NCBI RefSeq assembly: GCF_900156045.1 | Contig: NZ_FTMX01000001.1 | Span: 310,001-374,000, forward strand | Direction: 5' to 3' | Source of the DNA: Peribacillus simplex | GTDB taxonomy: Bacteria; Bacillota; Bacilli; Bacillales; DSM-1321 | Length of the DNA: 64,000 nt | Part shown: positions 16,730 to 24,294 of the stretch, one piece after another | How the letters are laid out: every line of letters begins with the position of its first letter | Numbering within the stretch: position 1 is the first letter of the stretch | Program-made: the position numbers and the translations under genes | Notes under the pieces: generated by a model | Told to the model about the DNA's origin: nothing | Databases searched by the model: none | Seen by the model: only the letters and a program-made list of their open reading frames with translations

Positions 16730-16980
16730 TTAGGATAATAACTCACTGATTTCCAAATGTCAATTATTAGATCATATTATAAAGTACTGTTTTTTAAGTT
16801 GAATTTTTCCATTTGATCAAGAGAGAGAAAAGGAGAGGATGCAGGACATTGCAGATGGATTATTCCCTCGCAACCAGTTAGCGTAAATACTAGTGGGTAT
16901 GATGTTCCTATATCCATAGCAACTCAATGAAGCAGGAATTTACAGCTATTTTTAAAGGTTGAAATCATAGGAGATAGAAA

Positions 16981-17067
16981 TTCCTGTAACAGAAAAACAG
17001 GAACCAACAATATATACGCTTGAATTCAAATGCCATAAATACCCTTATGTGGTATTGTAAGGGTATT
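16981..17067. promoter_or_regulatory. Two inverted repeats upstream of the 94-residue protein gene
   Basis: TTCCTGT / ACAGGAA (16981-17003) and a perfect 10-bp repeat AATACCCTTA / TAAGGGTATT (17038-17067, 10-base spacer) lie in the 364-base gap between the TetR gene and the gene at 17094. They could be an operator or an RNA hairpin close to the ribosome site. The rest of the gap shows nothing I recognise. Confidence 0.4.
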
Positions 17068-17093
17068 CGTGAAGTGTTGGAGGGGATGAATAA

Positions 17094-17378
17094 ATGAAAA
17101 AGAAATTCGGTATTTTGGCATCAATTTTTATAGTCTTGACCGGCTATTTTTTATTAACTAAACCGTATAAAGATAAAACAAAACCTGTAGAAGACTTTAT
17201 TAAAGTGAATCCAAGAGATCAGGTAATAATAAATGAAATGATAATCATAGAGGGAATTGATGAGGTCAATCCAGGTGATATCGATTTGAATGATGAGGAG
17301 GAAATAAAAAAATTGGCAAAAAAGCAATATGAGCAAAATGAAATGGGGGAAATAATTTTTACAGAAAAAGATCAGTGA
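17094..17378 (+). CDS. Small membrane-anchored acidic protein of unknown function
   Basis: A 94-residue protein with one N-terminal membrane helix (MKKKFGILASIFIVLTGYFLL) and a very acidic outer or cytoplasmic part (DIDLNDEEEIKKLAKKQYEQNEMGE). GGAGGGGATG precedes ATG 17094. There is no lipobox and no recognised domain. It is followed 55 bases later by an HD-domain gene fragment and may once have been co-transcribed with it. The family is not recognised. Confidence 0.55.
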   Translation: MKKKFGILASIFIVLTGYFLLTKPYKDKTKPVEDFIKVNPRDQVIINEMIIIEGIDEVNPGDIDLNDEEEIKKLAKKQYEQNEMGEIIFTEKDQ

Positions 17379-17433
17379 GATCACCTACCTGTAATGAGTA
17401 AACTAATGGGCGAGGAGGCAGTTACTGGTAGTT

Positions 17434-17886
17434 TTGGATAGTGTCTATGGGAACAATATTGTAGAGGGAGTTCTTGAAGAGCTGATAGTAAGCAAACCCG
17501 TCCCAAGAATGAAGGGGATACATCAAGGCGGGGCAAGTTATTTAGTTAATGAGAAGTGGGACGTTACACGATTTGACCATTCACTTGGTGTGATACTTTT
17601 AATTAAAGAGCTTGGAGGTTCATTGGAGGAACAAATCGCGGGCTTGCTGCATGACTTATCCCATACTGCATTCTCACATGTTATTGATTTCGTTCTGGAT
17701 TGTAAGGATGAAGATTATCATGAAAAGATATATGATCATGTCATTATGGAATCCGAAATCCCATTTATACTGAAGAAGTATGGATATGATTGTGAATCTA
17801 GTTTATCAGAAAAAGTCAAGAAAATAGGAATTGAAGCCTATAAAAAAGCTTCGAAGGGCATATATCTAAAAGTGATTTCCGATTGA
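17434..17886 (+). pseudogene. HD-domain phosphohydrolase with apparent internal deletion
   Basis: The first ~115 residues match the N-terminal half of bacterial HD-superfamily phosphohydrolases: HQGGASYLVNEKWDVTRFDHS (His/Asp region) and the HD motif GLLHDLSHTAFSH. Family members as I recall them are about 290-320 residues; here the frame goes straight from KKYGYDCESS to SEKVKKIGIEAYKKASKG and ends YLKVISD, which resembles the normal C-terminal tail. An in-frame loss of roughly 150 residues is the simplest explanation. A TTG start at 17434 is uncertain (GAGGAGG lies 15 bases before it); a CTG nine bases earlier is possible. Metal ligands from the missing part are gone, so activity is doubtful. 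Confidence 0.55.
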
Positions 17887-17913
17887 TTTTCATGTGAAAC
17901 CATACGGAAAGTA

Positions 17914-17948
17914 AAAAAACTCAAAGGCGATATTCATCCTTGAGTTTA
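17914..17948 (+). terminator. Terminator-like hairpin
   Basis: AAACTCAAAGG and CCTTGAGTTT flank a 10-base loop, with a weak T-rich end, 30 bases after the HD-domain frame. Confidence 0.55.
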
Positions 17949-18082
17949 TTCTTGGAAACATCTAAGCCTCCTCCAGTATAAAAATTTAGTTGATTTTTAT
18001 AGACAATCGACATCTAGAAGGCGATTGATTAACGGGTGCCTTATCAAAAGGACATAACATCTGAACCAGCACCCTTTAATAA

Positions 18083-18523
18083 TTAAAAAACTAATGATGC
18101 CCTCAAAGTATTAACGCCATTTTCCAAATAACCCTTTAAACATGTTAATGTATAAACCCAACCTTCTTTTTGTCCGATCATTTTATTTATCAATTCGGGG
18201 TCATCCTCTTTCAAACCTGATTCGTTCACTTCAATAATTGTACTCATATCATCCAACTCTTTTAGTGTAATTGTAACAATCGTTTCTTGATCATTTCCTC
18301 CCCATGAGAACACGATTTTCCTATTTTCCTCGACTTCCAATACATTAATAACCACTTCAGCTTCGTATTCGTTATATCTCAATGTAAGCATCCTGCCTTG
18401 TTCCCATCTTTCAGAACTCGATGAGAACCAGAAATTCCCGATTCTTTCTGGGTCCACTATAGCTTCAAATACTTCATTGGTTGGTTTGGCTATTTTAAAT
18501 TTCGTGATTATTTGCGTATCCAT
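18083..18523 (-). CDS. SRPBCC / AHSA1-type domain protein
   Basis: A 146-residue protein with the START-like SRPBCC fold of the AHSA1 group: start (MDTQIITKFKIAKPTNEVFEAIVDPERIGNFW), central strands (YNEYEAEVVINVLEV, KIVFSWGG) and a final helix (EGWVYTLTCLKGYLENG). Such proteins bind hydrophobic ligands and are often co-encoded with ArsR regulators; none is seen here. ATG 18523 is chosen over a TTG nine bases earlier. It lies ~40 bases downstream of a second SRPBCC gene on the same strand, so the pair may be co-transcribed. The substrate is unknown. Confidence 0.75.
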   Translation of the reverse strand: MDTQIITKFKIAKPTNEVFEAIVDPERIGNFWFSSSSERWEQGRMLTLRYNEYEAEVVINVLEVEENRKIVFSWGGNDQETIVTITLKELDDMSTIIEVNESGLKEDDPELINKMIGQKEGWVYTLTCLKGYLENGVNTLRASLVF

Positions 18524-18564
18524 CACTGTCAACTCTCTTTCGATTTTTTATAGTTTTCTACCAC

Positions 18565-19041
18565 TTAATTATTCCGATCTACTGTTATTGGCGGCAGGGT
18601 CCGTCCAGTTTCAAGCAAGCTCTTCAGGTTACTTAGAATCGCTGGCCATCCATTATTCAAGCCTTCAAAGGTATTATCATCATATACGAAATCCGTCTCC
18701 AAAAGCTCCTCATGCCTAAGCGTTAACTTCACAGTCGAATCATCCATAGGCTGCAGTATATAAGTGACACGAGTAGGCTGCTCGCGAGGTGTTTCGTCTC
18801 CTACCATGTTCCAAGTGAACGAGAGCAGGTGCAGCGGCTCACACTTAAGTACTTTACCATGATCAGTAATATGCCCATCTTCCAGCAAATATTTAACGCT
18901 TGAGCCTTCTTGCCAGTCAGACTGGACTTGGCATCCAAAATGGTACTTCTTCGTGACCTCACCGCTCGTCAGGGCTTCCCAAAGCTTCTCTGGTGTGGTC
19001 GCGATATAAATAACATGAACAAACGATGGCTTTTTCATCAT
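18565..19041 (-). CDS. SRPBCC / AHSA1-type domain protein
   Basis: A 158-residue SRPBCC protein: HVIYIATTPEKLWEALTSGEVTKKY (N-terminal strand and helix), SDWQEGSSVKYLLEDG, LSFTWNMVGDETP and a long last helix (NNGWPAILSNLKSLLETG). GGAGGAAAAGG stands before the ATG. Related proteins are lipid- or polyketide-binding, and many work with an ArsR regulator, which is absent in the ~200 bases upstream. It forms a tandem with the SRPBCC gene at 18083, from which it has diverged strongly. Confidence 0.78.
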   Translation of the reverse strand: MMKKPSFVHVIYIATTPEKLWEALTSGEVTKKYHFGCQVQSDWQEGSSVKYLLEDGHITDHGKVLKCEPLHLLSFTWNMVGDETPREQPTRVTYILQPMDDSTVKLTLRHEELLETDFVYDDNTFEGLNNGWPAILSNLKSLLETGRTLPPITVDRNN

Positions 19042-19261
19042 CCTTTTCCTCCTCGCGTTTATACTTCATATCAAGATCGTAACATTATTCTATCAATCAT
19101 TGTCGTCTTTTCATATACAGCCGGTCAAGCAGTTTTCTGCGACAAAAATCGGCAGGGTCATTGCGTTTACATTTGTTCGTGCAAGCCATATGGAAACTTC
19201 TTGATTTCCAATCGCTTTCAAGCTACGATAAATAAGGAAAATGATAATCCGCTCGGGCGGA

Positions 19262-19328
19262 AGAGGTTCTAGCTACCCTCTCAAAAAAACTAAGGGGAAC
19301 AGTGCTCTTTCTTAGGGTGCTGTTTTTT
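19262..19328 (+). promoter_or_regulatory. PreQ1-I riboswitch with terminator, before the transporter gene
   Basis: The aptamer at 19262-19295 is identical in its core to that at 13727, and the following terminator (AACAGTGCTCT / AGGGTGCTGTT, T-run) differs by only a couple of bases. Even flanking bases (GGCGGA before, AGGAG after) are shared, pointing to duplication of a whole regulatory cassette. It should shut off precursor import when preQ1 is plentiful. Confidence 0.92.
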
Positions 19329-19349
19329 CTGTATAAGGAGAATTAAGAA

Positions 19350-19892
19350 ATGTTAAGAATTTTATTGTATTTAGTATCCATCATCACGGCGAATGTGGTT
19401 ACAGCAGCCTTTGCGCCCTTGCATTTTGGCATGTTCATCATTCCGATGGGTACATTGCTCATCGGGGGAACCTTCATCTTTCGAGATCTCGTCCAGAATA
19501 AATTCGGCCGCGCAAAGACCTATATATGTATCGTCACTGCACTTATTTTATCTGCGTGTGTATCATTTTTATTAGGGGATACGTTATTGATCGTATTTGC
19601 TTCCGCATTATCGTTCGTGGTCGCAGAAACAGCGGATACGGAAATTTATACCCGTTTAAAACTTCCGATGAGTTGGAGGGTGTTTTACAGCGGAATCGTT
19701 GGAGGGTTTTTTGATTCGGTGATATTTGTCGTGATGGGCCTAAGTCCATTGGGTGCCAATATATTGCCATGGGAAGCAGTACCCGCTGCGGTCATCGGCC
19801 AAATCATCGTTAAAACGATCATTCAGTCAATCGGTGCCGTACTGTTGGGTCGAATCAACGTAGAACTGGAGAAACGTGTAGTCTCCAGTTAA
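19350..19892 (+). CDS. VUT/YhhQ-family queuosine precursor transporter
   Basis: A 180-residue membrane protein with five to six helices of the VUT (COG1738/YhhQ) family, which imports preQ0/preQ1-type bases. The signature FRDLVQNKFGR (~44-54) and AETADTEIYTRLK (~91-103) are typical of the family. Control by a preQ1 riboswitch directly upstream makes the substrate assignment strong. GTATAAGGAG precedes ATG 19350. A Cys-rich micro-protein gene follows 20 bases after the stop, apparently in the same transcript. Confidence 0.85.
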   Translation: MLRILLYLVSIITANVVTAAFAPLHFGMFIIPMGTLLIGGTFIFRDLVQNKFGRAKTYICIVTALILSACVSFLLGDTLLIVFASALSFVVAETADTEIYTRLKLPMSWRVFYSGIVGGFFDSVIFVVMGLSPLGANILPWEAVPAAVIGQIIVKTIIQSIGAVLLGRINVELEKRVVSS

Positions 19893-19912
19893 AGCTAGGA
19901 GGGATGCACTCG

Positions 19913-20062
19913 ATGGATGGAACCAAAAAAGAAGAAGATAAATGCTATTGCCTCGAGGCCTTTCGTGAAAAATATGGCCCGCATGTCCAAGGGGAATGCA
20001 TGAAGCTCTCCTGTGCCAATTATCGCAAGCATAAAGGAATAGACAAAAAAGGACCTAATTAG
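19913..20062 (+). CDS. Cysteine-rich 49-residue protein, unknown
   Basis: Translated by hand: ATG 19913 with AGGAGGG nine bases upstream, stop TAG 20060-20062. The protein carries four cysteines as CYC (residues 11-13) and CMKLSC (~30-35), with charged flanks and a basic end (YRKHKGIDKKGPN). The spacing resembles a small metal-binding or redox module, but no known family is recognised. It sits 20 bases after the precursor transporter under the same riboswitch, and its stop codon lies inside the loop of the terminator, so translation and termination are physically overlapped. Confidence 0.6.
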   Translation: MDGTKKEEDKCYCLEAFREKYGPHVQGECMKLSCANYRKHKGIDKKGPN

Positions 20063-20072
20063 GTCCTTTTTT
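20045..20072 (+). terminator. Terminator of the transporter operon
   Basis: AAAAAAGGACCT-AATT-AGGTCCTTTTTTT: perfect stem and T-run, containing the stop codon of the 49-residue gene. Confidence 0.9.
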
Positions 20073-20086
20073 TGCGTGAACGGAGT

Positions 20087-20266
20087 AACTCACGAGTAAA
20101 AGTGCTGAATTCACGAGTAAAACAGCAAAACTCACGAGTAAAAATGCTGAATTCACGAGTAAATAGCCCAAACTCACGAGTAAACGGTGCGAAATCATGA
20201 ATGCAGAATGAATTCACGAGTAAACGGTGCGAAATCAATGAATGCAGAATGAATTCATGAGTAAAA
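20087..20266. repeat. Tandem array of a 21-bp motif (TCACGAGTAAA + 10 variable bases)
   Basis: The core TCACGAGTAAA starts at 20090, 20111, 20132, 20153 and 20174 (exactly 21 bases apart), then at 20214 and 20255 (TCATGAGTAAA) after a ~41-bp unit that is itself duplicated (20174-20213 and 20214-20254). Preceding bases alternate AACTCACGAG / AATTCACGAG, giving a 42-base higher-order period. The variable part is short and purine-rich. The same array type occurs at 62191-62310. No coding function is evident. Confidence 0.85.
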
Positions 20267-20270
20267 CAGC

Positions 20271-20322
20271 AAAAAAAGCTTCCTGCGCCGTTCCAATAAT
20301 GGGTGCAGGGAGCTTTTTATTT
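20271..20322. terminator. Bidirectional terminator
   Basis: AAAAAAGCTTCCTGC(G)CC... pairs with ...GGTGCAGGGAGCTTTTTA; T-runs on both sides. It lies just after the PadR gene on the minus strand. Confidence 0.75.
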
Positions 20323-20325
20323 TGT

Positions 20326-20646
20326 TTAGAATTGCTCTGCGCTTTTCCGAACTAGTTTTTCCAGGAAATAAAAGCATTCTCGTTTCCGTTCAAGTTCGGT
20401 TTGTCCTTTTTCGGTGACTTGATAATATTTCCTGCGGCCTGATTCTGACTCTTTCCAATGGCCTTTTATGAATTCTTTTTTTTCTAACCGTTTAAGGGCG
20501 GAGTAGAGGGTGCCTTCACTTATTTGATATGTGCCCATGCTCATTTTCTTCAAGATCTTCGTGATTTCATAGCCGTATAGCTTTTTTTGTGAGAGAAGTG
20601 AAAGCAAAAGGAGGTCAATGCTTCCCTTCATTAATTCTTTATCCAA
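20326..20646 (-). CDS. PadR family transcriptional regulator
   Basis: A 106-residue winged-helix regulator: ELMKGSIDLLLLSLLSQKKLYGYEI, then the recognition part SEGTLYSALKRLEKKEFI and the wing ESGRRKYYQVTEKG. A TTG start at 20646 is preferred because AAAGGAGGAG stands nine bases before it; the longer frame to 20709 would place that ribosome site inside the gene. PadR proteins usually sit in front of a membrane or transporter gene that they control; none follows here. A strong palindrome overlaps its own promoter region. Confidence 0.8.
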   Translation of the reverse strand: MDKELMKGSIDLLLLSLLSQKKLYGYEITKILKKMSMGTYQISEGTLYSALKRLEKKEFIKGHWKESESGRRKYYQVTEKGQTELERKRECFYFLEKLVRKSAEQF

Positions 20647-20679
20647 ATAAATTCTCCTCCTTTTCATTTTTAAAGTGTA

Positions 20680-20697
20680 ATACGTTGTACATCGTAT
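20680..20697. promoter_or_regulatory. Probable PadR operator
   Basis: ATACGTTGTACATCGTAT is an 18-base palindrome with a single mismatched pair, 34 bases upstream of the PadR start codon. Confidence 0.55.
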
Positions 20698-20956
20698 CAC
20701 AAGGTGCATTTTACTTTTCTAAAAAAAAATGGTTAAATGACGATTGCTAAATAATTTTAATCATAGTAAAATGTGCTTCGGAACGGATGAGTTGTGAAGA
20801 GTGTGGTAAGGATATTATATACATGTTTTAATTGTTTTAATGAAAATTCGGAATAGGATAGAAGAATCACTACTCAAGGGGTATTAATTGATTTTTTTTC
20901 GAAAATCATTTAGATTCTATTTATCAACAAGAGCAAAGAAAGAAGGTCCTAGATAG

Positions 20957-21703
20957 ATGAAAGTGAAAGCACCTGAGTCATTCACATATATAGGTGGAAA
21001 AAGAGCTGTTCTTTTACTTCACGGGTTTACCGGAAGTACAGGAGATATGAAGAAATTGGGGAAATACTTGAATGATCTCGACTATACTTGCCACGGACCT
21101 CTTTATAGTGGGCACGGAGTATCAGCCGAGGAACTTGTTAAAACAGGTCCAAAGGAATGGTGGAAAGACGTAGTTGATGGTTATCAATTCCTTAAAGAGG
21201 AAGGCTATGAGGAAATTGCCGTTGTGGGAATTTCTTTAGGAGGAGTTTTCTCATTAAAAGTGGGAATTGAATTGCCTGTAACAGGGGTGGTTTCAATGTG
21301 CGCTCCGACACAAGGAAAAAGTATCGATCGACAAAAGAACCGTTTGCTCAATTATGCACAGGCTTATAAGAAGTTTGAGGGCAAAGATGCAGACCAAATT
21401 GCTACAGAAGTGAAGCTGCTGGAAGAAGAGCCTATGCCTCAACTACAAGATGTGTTGGATATTATCAATGAGACAGGTGAAGATTTAGATTTAATCACAT
21501 CGCCAACTCTTGTTTTACAAGGACGTTTGGATGATCCCGACTATACGGAGAGTGCTACAGCGATTTTCAATGAAGTCGATACGCAGCATAAACACTTGAT
21601 ATGGTACGAAAAATCAGGTCATATCATCACATTGGGTAAGGAACGTAATCAAGTGTATGAAGATGTTTATAAGTTCTTGAATACACTGAATTGGTCGGAG
21701 TAA
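20957..21703 (+). CDS. Est30-like carboxylesterase
   Basis: A 248-residue alpha/beta hydrolase of the small thermostable-type carboxylesterase family (Est30/EstA). The oxyanion segment LLHGFTGSTGDM (20-31), the nucleophile elbow VVGISLGG (Ser93), the acid in QGRLDDPDY (Asp192/193) and the base in KSGHIITLG (His222) complete the catalytic triad. Acts on short-chain esters; the natural substrate is unknown. It is a single gene starting after GAAAGAAGG, and its transcript should end in the nested hairpin at 21718-21790. The ~250-base gap upstream shows no other gene. Confidence 0.85.
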   Translation: MKVKAPESFTYIGGKRAVLLLHGFTGSTGDMKKLGKYLNDLDYTCHGPLYSGHGVSAEELVKTGPKEWWKDVVDGYQFLKEEGYEEIAVVGISLGGVFSLKVGIELPVTGVVSMCAPTQGKSIDRQKNRLLNYAQAYKKFEGKDADQIATEVKLLEEEPMPQLQDVLDIINETGEDLDLITSPTLVLQGRLDDPDYTESATAIFNEVDTQHKHLIWYEKSGHIITLGKERNQVYEDVYKFLNTLNWSE

Positions 21704-21717
21704 AAAAAGAGTTAATA

Positions 21718-21790
21718 AATCCCCTTTAAGTTGAACGTGTTATAAGCCTACACTCATACGTAGGCTTTACACCATGCTTAAGGGGATTTT
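21718..21790. terminator. Nested (stem-on-stem) terminator between convergent genes
   Basis: Outer arms AAATCCCCTTTAAG and CTTAAGGGGATTT enclose a second perfect hairpin AAGCCTAC / GTAGGCTT (21744-21767). T-rich sequence flanks the whole structure on both strands. Confidence 0.75.
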
Positions 21791-21811
21791 ATTTTGGCTG
21801 CAAAAGTGTTC

Positions 21812-22516
21812 TTATTTGTAGAAAAAGACCTTTAAGTTTTCGTTATTATCAAGAGTTGCTAATAAAATATCGTTCACGTCGGCATTATATGTTGTTTTGA
21901 TTTTTTTTTTCAGCCATTCTTCGTCTTTACCGCCCCGATTTAATTCTTTAGAATCAATCTTCCCCTCTTTAATGATCGTTTTAGGAAAATGGAAGGCATT
22001 TGTTGCTAGGTGCATATCTGCTGGTGTTACGGCTTCATATTGAGGGTATAAAAACAATGAAATGGTACCACCCGGTTCCCATAATGCAAGGGATACCTTT
22101 TGAATATCTTCGACCTTTTCCTTTCTTAATTCCGATAATAAATCATCGATGGAGATTCGGGCCCTTGCTAGGCTTTTGTAAATGATTTGTCCATTTTCGA
22201 TAAGCGGAAAGGGGGCTGAGTCAAAAAACTTTCGGAGTTTGCCCCACTTAAGGCTCGTAAACACACTAATTATATATAAGATGACTAATGCAAAGGTCGT
22301 GATCATTGAGCCCTTCAAACCTAACCGTTCATCAGACAAAGGGTGGGCAAGAATGTTCCCAATAATCAATGCCATTATGAAATCAAGTAATCTTAATTGG
22401 GAAATGGACCGTTGCCCCATCAATTTAACCGAAAAAAGTAAGAAGAAGAAGGATATGATGGCTCTTAAAGTCCACTGAATTGCAGTAAGAGTTTCCTGGC
22501 TATTAAAAAAATCCAC
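21812..22516 (-). CDS. YetF/DUF421 family membrane protein
   Basis: A 234-residue protein with three N-terminal membrane helices (~12-30, 42-60, 68-90) and a soluble C-terminal domain of two DUF421-type repeats. The signature KLMGQRSISQLRLLDFIMALIIGNI (~31-55) and PLIENGQIIYKSLARARIS (~105-123) identify the YetF/YrbG/YdfS family, whose members are sporulation- or membrane-stress-associated with unclear biochemistry. It converges with the esterase gene. Confidence 0.85.
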   Translation of the reverse strand: MDFFNSQETLTAIQWTLRAIISFFFLLFSVKLMGQRSISQLRLLDFIMALIIGNILAHPLSDERLGLKGSMITTFALVILYIISVFTSLKWGKLRKFFDSAPFPLIENGQIIYKSLARARISIDDLLSELRKEKVEDIQKVSLALWEPGGTISLFLYPQYEAVTPADMHLATNAFHFPKTIIKEGKIDSKELNRGGKDEEWLKKKIKTTYNADVNDILLATLDNNENLKVFFYK

Positions 22517-22754
22517 AAAAAATTCACGTCCTTATTTCCTGTAAAGGAGATGTAGTGGTTAGTATGGTGAATTGAGACAACTGGGAGGGTTTAAGCCAGC
22601 TCCTTCATAAGTATTACCCAACATTGGCCCTTGGAGACTTTTTTGACTGTTTTCGAAAAATTTATATTAATATAACTACTTTGAAACGTATTGTAATTAA
22701 AAATAAACTGATTTAAAATGATATCTTTCCTGAGAAATTTATTTAAAAAAATAT

Positions 22755-22822
22755 CCTTGTATAATATCAGTGATGATGGTCTGATAGTTTCTACCTGGCA
22801 GCCGTAATGCCGGACTACAAGG
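22755..22822 (+). promoter_or_regulatory. Guanine-type purine riboswitch aptamer
   Basis: A perfect 7-bp P1 stem (CCTTGTA 22755-22761 / TACAAGG 22816-22822) encloses two short hairpins with the purine-aptamer joining sequences AGTTTCTACC and CCGTAA. The specificity base before the 3' P1 strand is C (GGAC-TACAAGG), predicting guanine/hypoxanthine rather than adenine binding. It stands ~190 bases before the nucleoside transporter start. Confidence 0.85.
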
Positions 22823-22898
22823 AAGTATGAAAATAGAAGAGATGAACAGGTTTATGTTGGTTCGCATGAAGAGGCTTGATCCACATAACGTTTCAATG

Positions 22899-22962
22899 AA
22901 GGCTCTTACTTTTTCACACTTTCTTCCTACGGCTGAAAGTGTAAAAAGGTGAGGGCTTTTTA
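22899..22962 (+). terminator. Riboswitch expression-platform terminator
   Basis: A long imperfect stem (AAGGCTCTTACTTTTTCACACTTTC region pairing with GAAAGTGTAAAAAGGTGAGGG) ends in a T-run just before the nupC ribosome site, as expected for a transcription-off purine switch. Confidence 0.75.
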
Positions 22963-23009
22963 TATAAAAAATATGAATGGGAAATAATATATCCAAAGGG
23001 GATGAAAGC

Positions 23010-24203
23010 ATGTATTTCTTATTGAATATACTAGGTGTTTTGGTTGTAATGGGCATCGTTTACCTTTGTTCACCTAATAAAAGGAACGTTAAGTGGAAAG
23101 CCATTCTTACCTTGCTGGTTCTTGAATTACTTATCACATGGTTCATGTTATCCACTAAAATTGGGGCATGGGTAATCAATCTGATCGCTTCATTCTTCAC
23201 CTGGTTGATTGAATGTGCAAATGAAGGGATTTCTTTTGTCTTTCCTTCACTTATGGCAAATGAACAAGTCGATTTCTTTTTCAGCGCATTGATGCCAATT
23301 ATCTTCATTATTACGTTTTTTGATGTTTTATCGTATTTCGGTATTCTTACCTGGATCATTGATAAAGTGGGATGGCTCATCTCAAAAGTATCCGGTTTGC
23401 CAAAACTTGAAAGTTTCTTTTCGATTCAGATGATGTTCCTTGGGAATACCGAGGCACTTGCCGTTCTCCGCATGCAGCTCAGTGCGATTAAGGATCAGCG
23501 TCTATTGACATTTGGAATCATGAGCATGAGCAGCATCAGTGGTTCCATCATTGGAGCCTACCTGTCCATGGTACCGGCAACCTATGTTTTTGTAGCGATA
23601 CCTTTGAACTGCTTAAATGCCTTGCTGATAGCTAACATGCTGAATCCCGTCGACGTCAGTAAAGAGGAAGACGTCGTTTATGTGCCTTCTAAAGAGGAAC
23701 GTAAAGATTTCTTTTCCACCATTTCCAACAGTATGCTGGTCGGGGCCAAAATGGTCTTCGTCATCATGGCAATGGTTATCGGCTATGTGGCGTTAACGGC
23801 TAGCGTAAACGGCATTTTCGGTTTCTTTGTGGATGGCTTGACCATTCAAAAGATTTTCTCTGTCATTTTTAGTCCATTTGCATTCCTGCTTGGACTATCT
23901 GGACAAGATGCCATGTACGTCGCTCAATTGATGGGAATCAAGCTTGCCACGAATGAGTTCGTTGCCTTGCTCGATTTAAAAGATAAAGTCAGTACACTGT
24001 CTCCGCATACAGTTGCTGTGGCTGTCACTTATCTGACGTCATTTGCCAACTTCAGTACAGTGGGCATGATTTATGGAACATTCAATTCCATCCTCAACGA
24101 TGAGAAATCGAACATTATTGGAAGGAATGTTTGGAAACTGCTGGTTAGCGGGATGGCTGTTTCCTTGCTGAGTGCCATGGTCGTTGGATTATTCGTTTGG
24201 TGA
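23010..24203 (+). CDS. NupC-type concentrative nucleoside transporter
   Basis: A 397-residue nucleoside:cation symporter of the CNT family with about ten membrane helices. Landmarks are FIITFFDVLSYFGILTWIIDKVGWL (~94-118), FLGNTEALAVLRMQL (~143-157), MSSISGSIIGAYLSM (~172-186) and YLTSFANFSTVGMIYGTF (~338-355). ATG 23010 follows AAAGGGGATG; the frame back to 22977 lacks a site. The purine riboswitch upstream implies purine nucleoside uptake repressed by guanine, as for nupG in B. subtilis. Confidence 0.88.
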   Translation: MYFLLNILGVLVVMGIVYLCSPNKRNVKWKAILTLLVLELLITWFMLSTKIGAWVINLIASFFTWLIECANEGISFVFPSLMANEQVDFFFSALMPIIFIITFFDVLSYFGILTWIIDKVGWLISKVSGLPKLESFFSIQMMFLGNTEALAVLRMQLSAIKDQRLLTFGIMSMSSISGSIIGAYLSMVPATYVFVAIPLNCLNALLIANMLNPVDVSKEEDVVYVPSKEERKDFFSTISNSMLVGAKMVFVIMAMVIGYVALTASVNGIFGFFVDGLTIQKIFSVIFSPFAFLLGLSGQDAMYVAQLMGIKLATNEFVALLDLKDKVSTLSPHTVAVAVTYLTSFANFSTVGMIYGTFNSILNDEKSNIIGRNVWKLLVSGMAVSLLSAMVVGLFVW

Positions 24204-24210
24204 TTTAAAA

Positions 24211-24293
24211 CATGGGCATCCATTTTTATAAATGGATGCTCTCTCTTGTATGAAAAAAGCTGTGCAGGATTTTTCCCATGCACAGCTTTTTCG
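24211..24293. terminator. Two hairpins between convergent nupC and CAP-domain genes
   Basis: GGGCATCCATTTTTATAAATGGATGCT (24213-24240) and AAAAAGCTGTGCA ... TGCACAGCTTTTT (24253-24292); the second is a strong symmetric terminator usable in both directions. Confidence 0.8.
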
Positions 24294-24294
24294 T

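Noticed and set aside
20087..20266. CRISPR array
   Set aside because: Repeat core of 11 bases with 10-base variable parts is far too short, spacers are near-repeats, and no cas genes are present.
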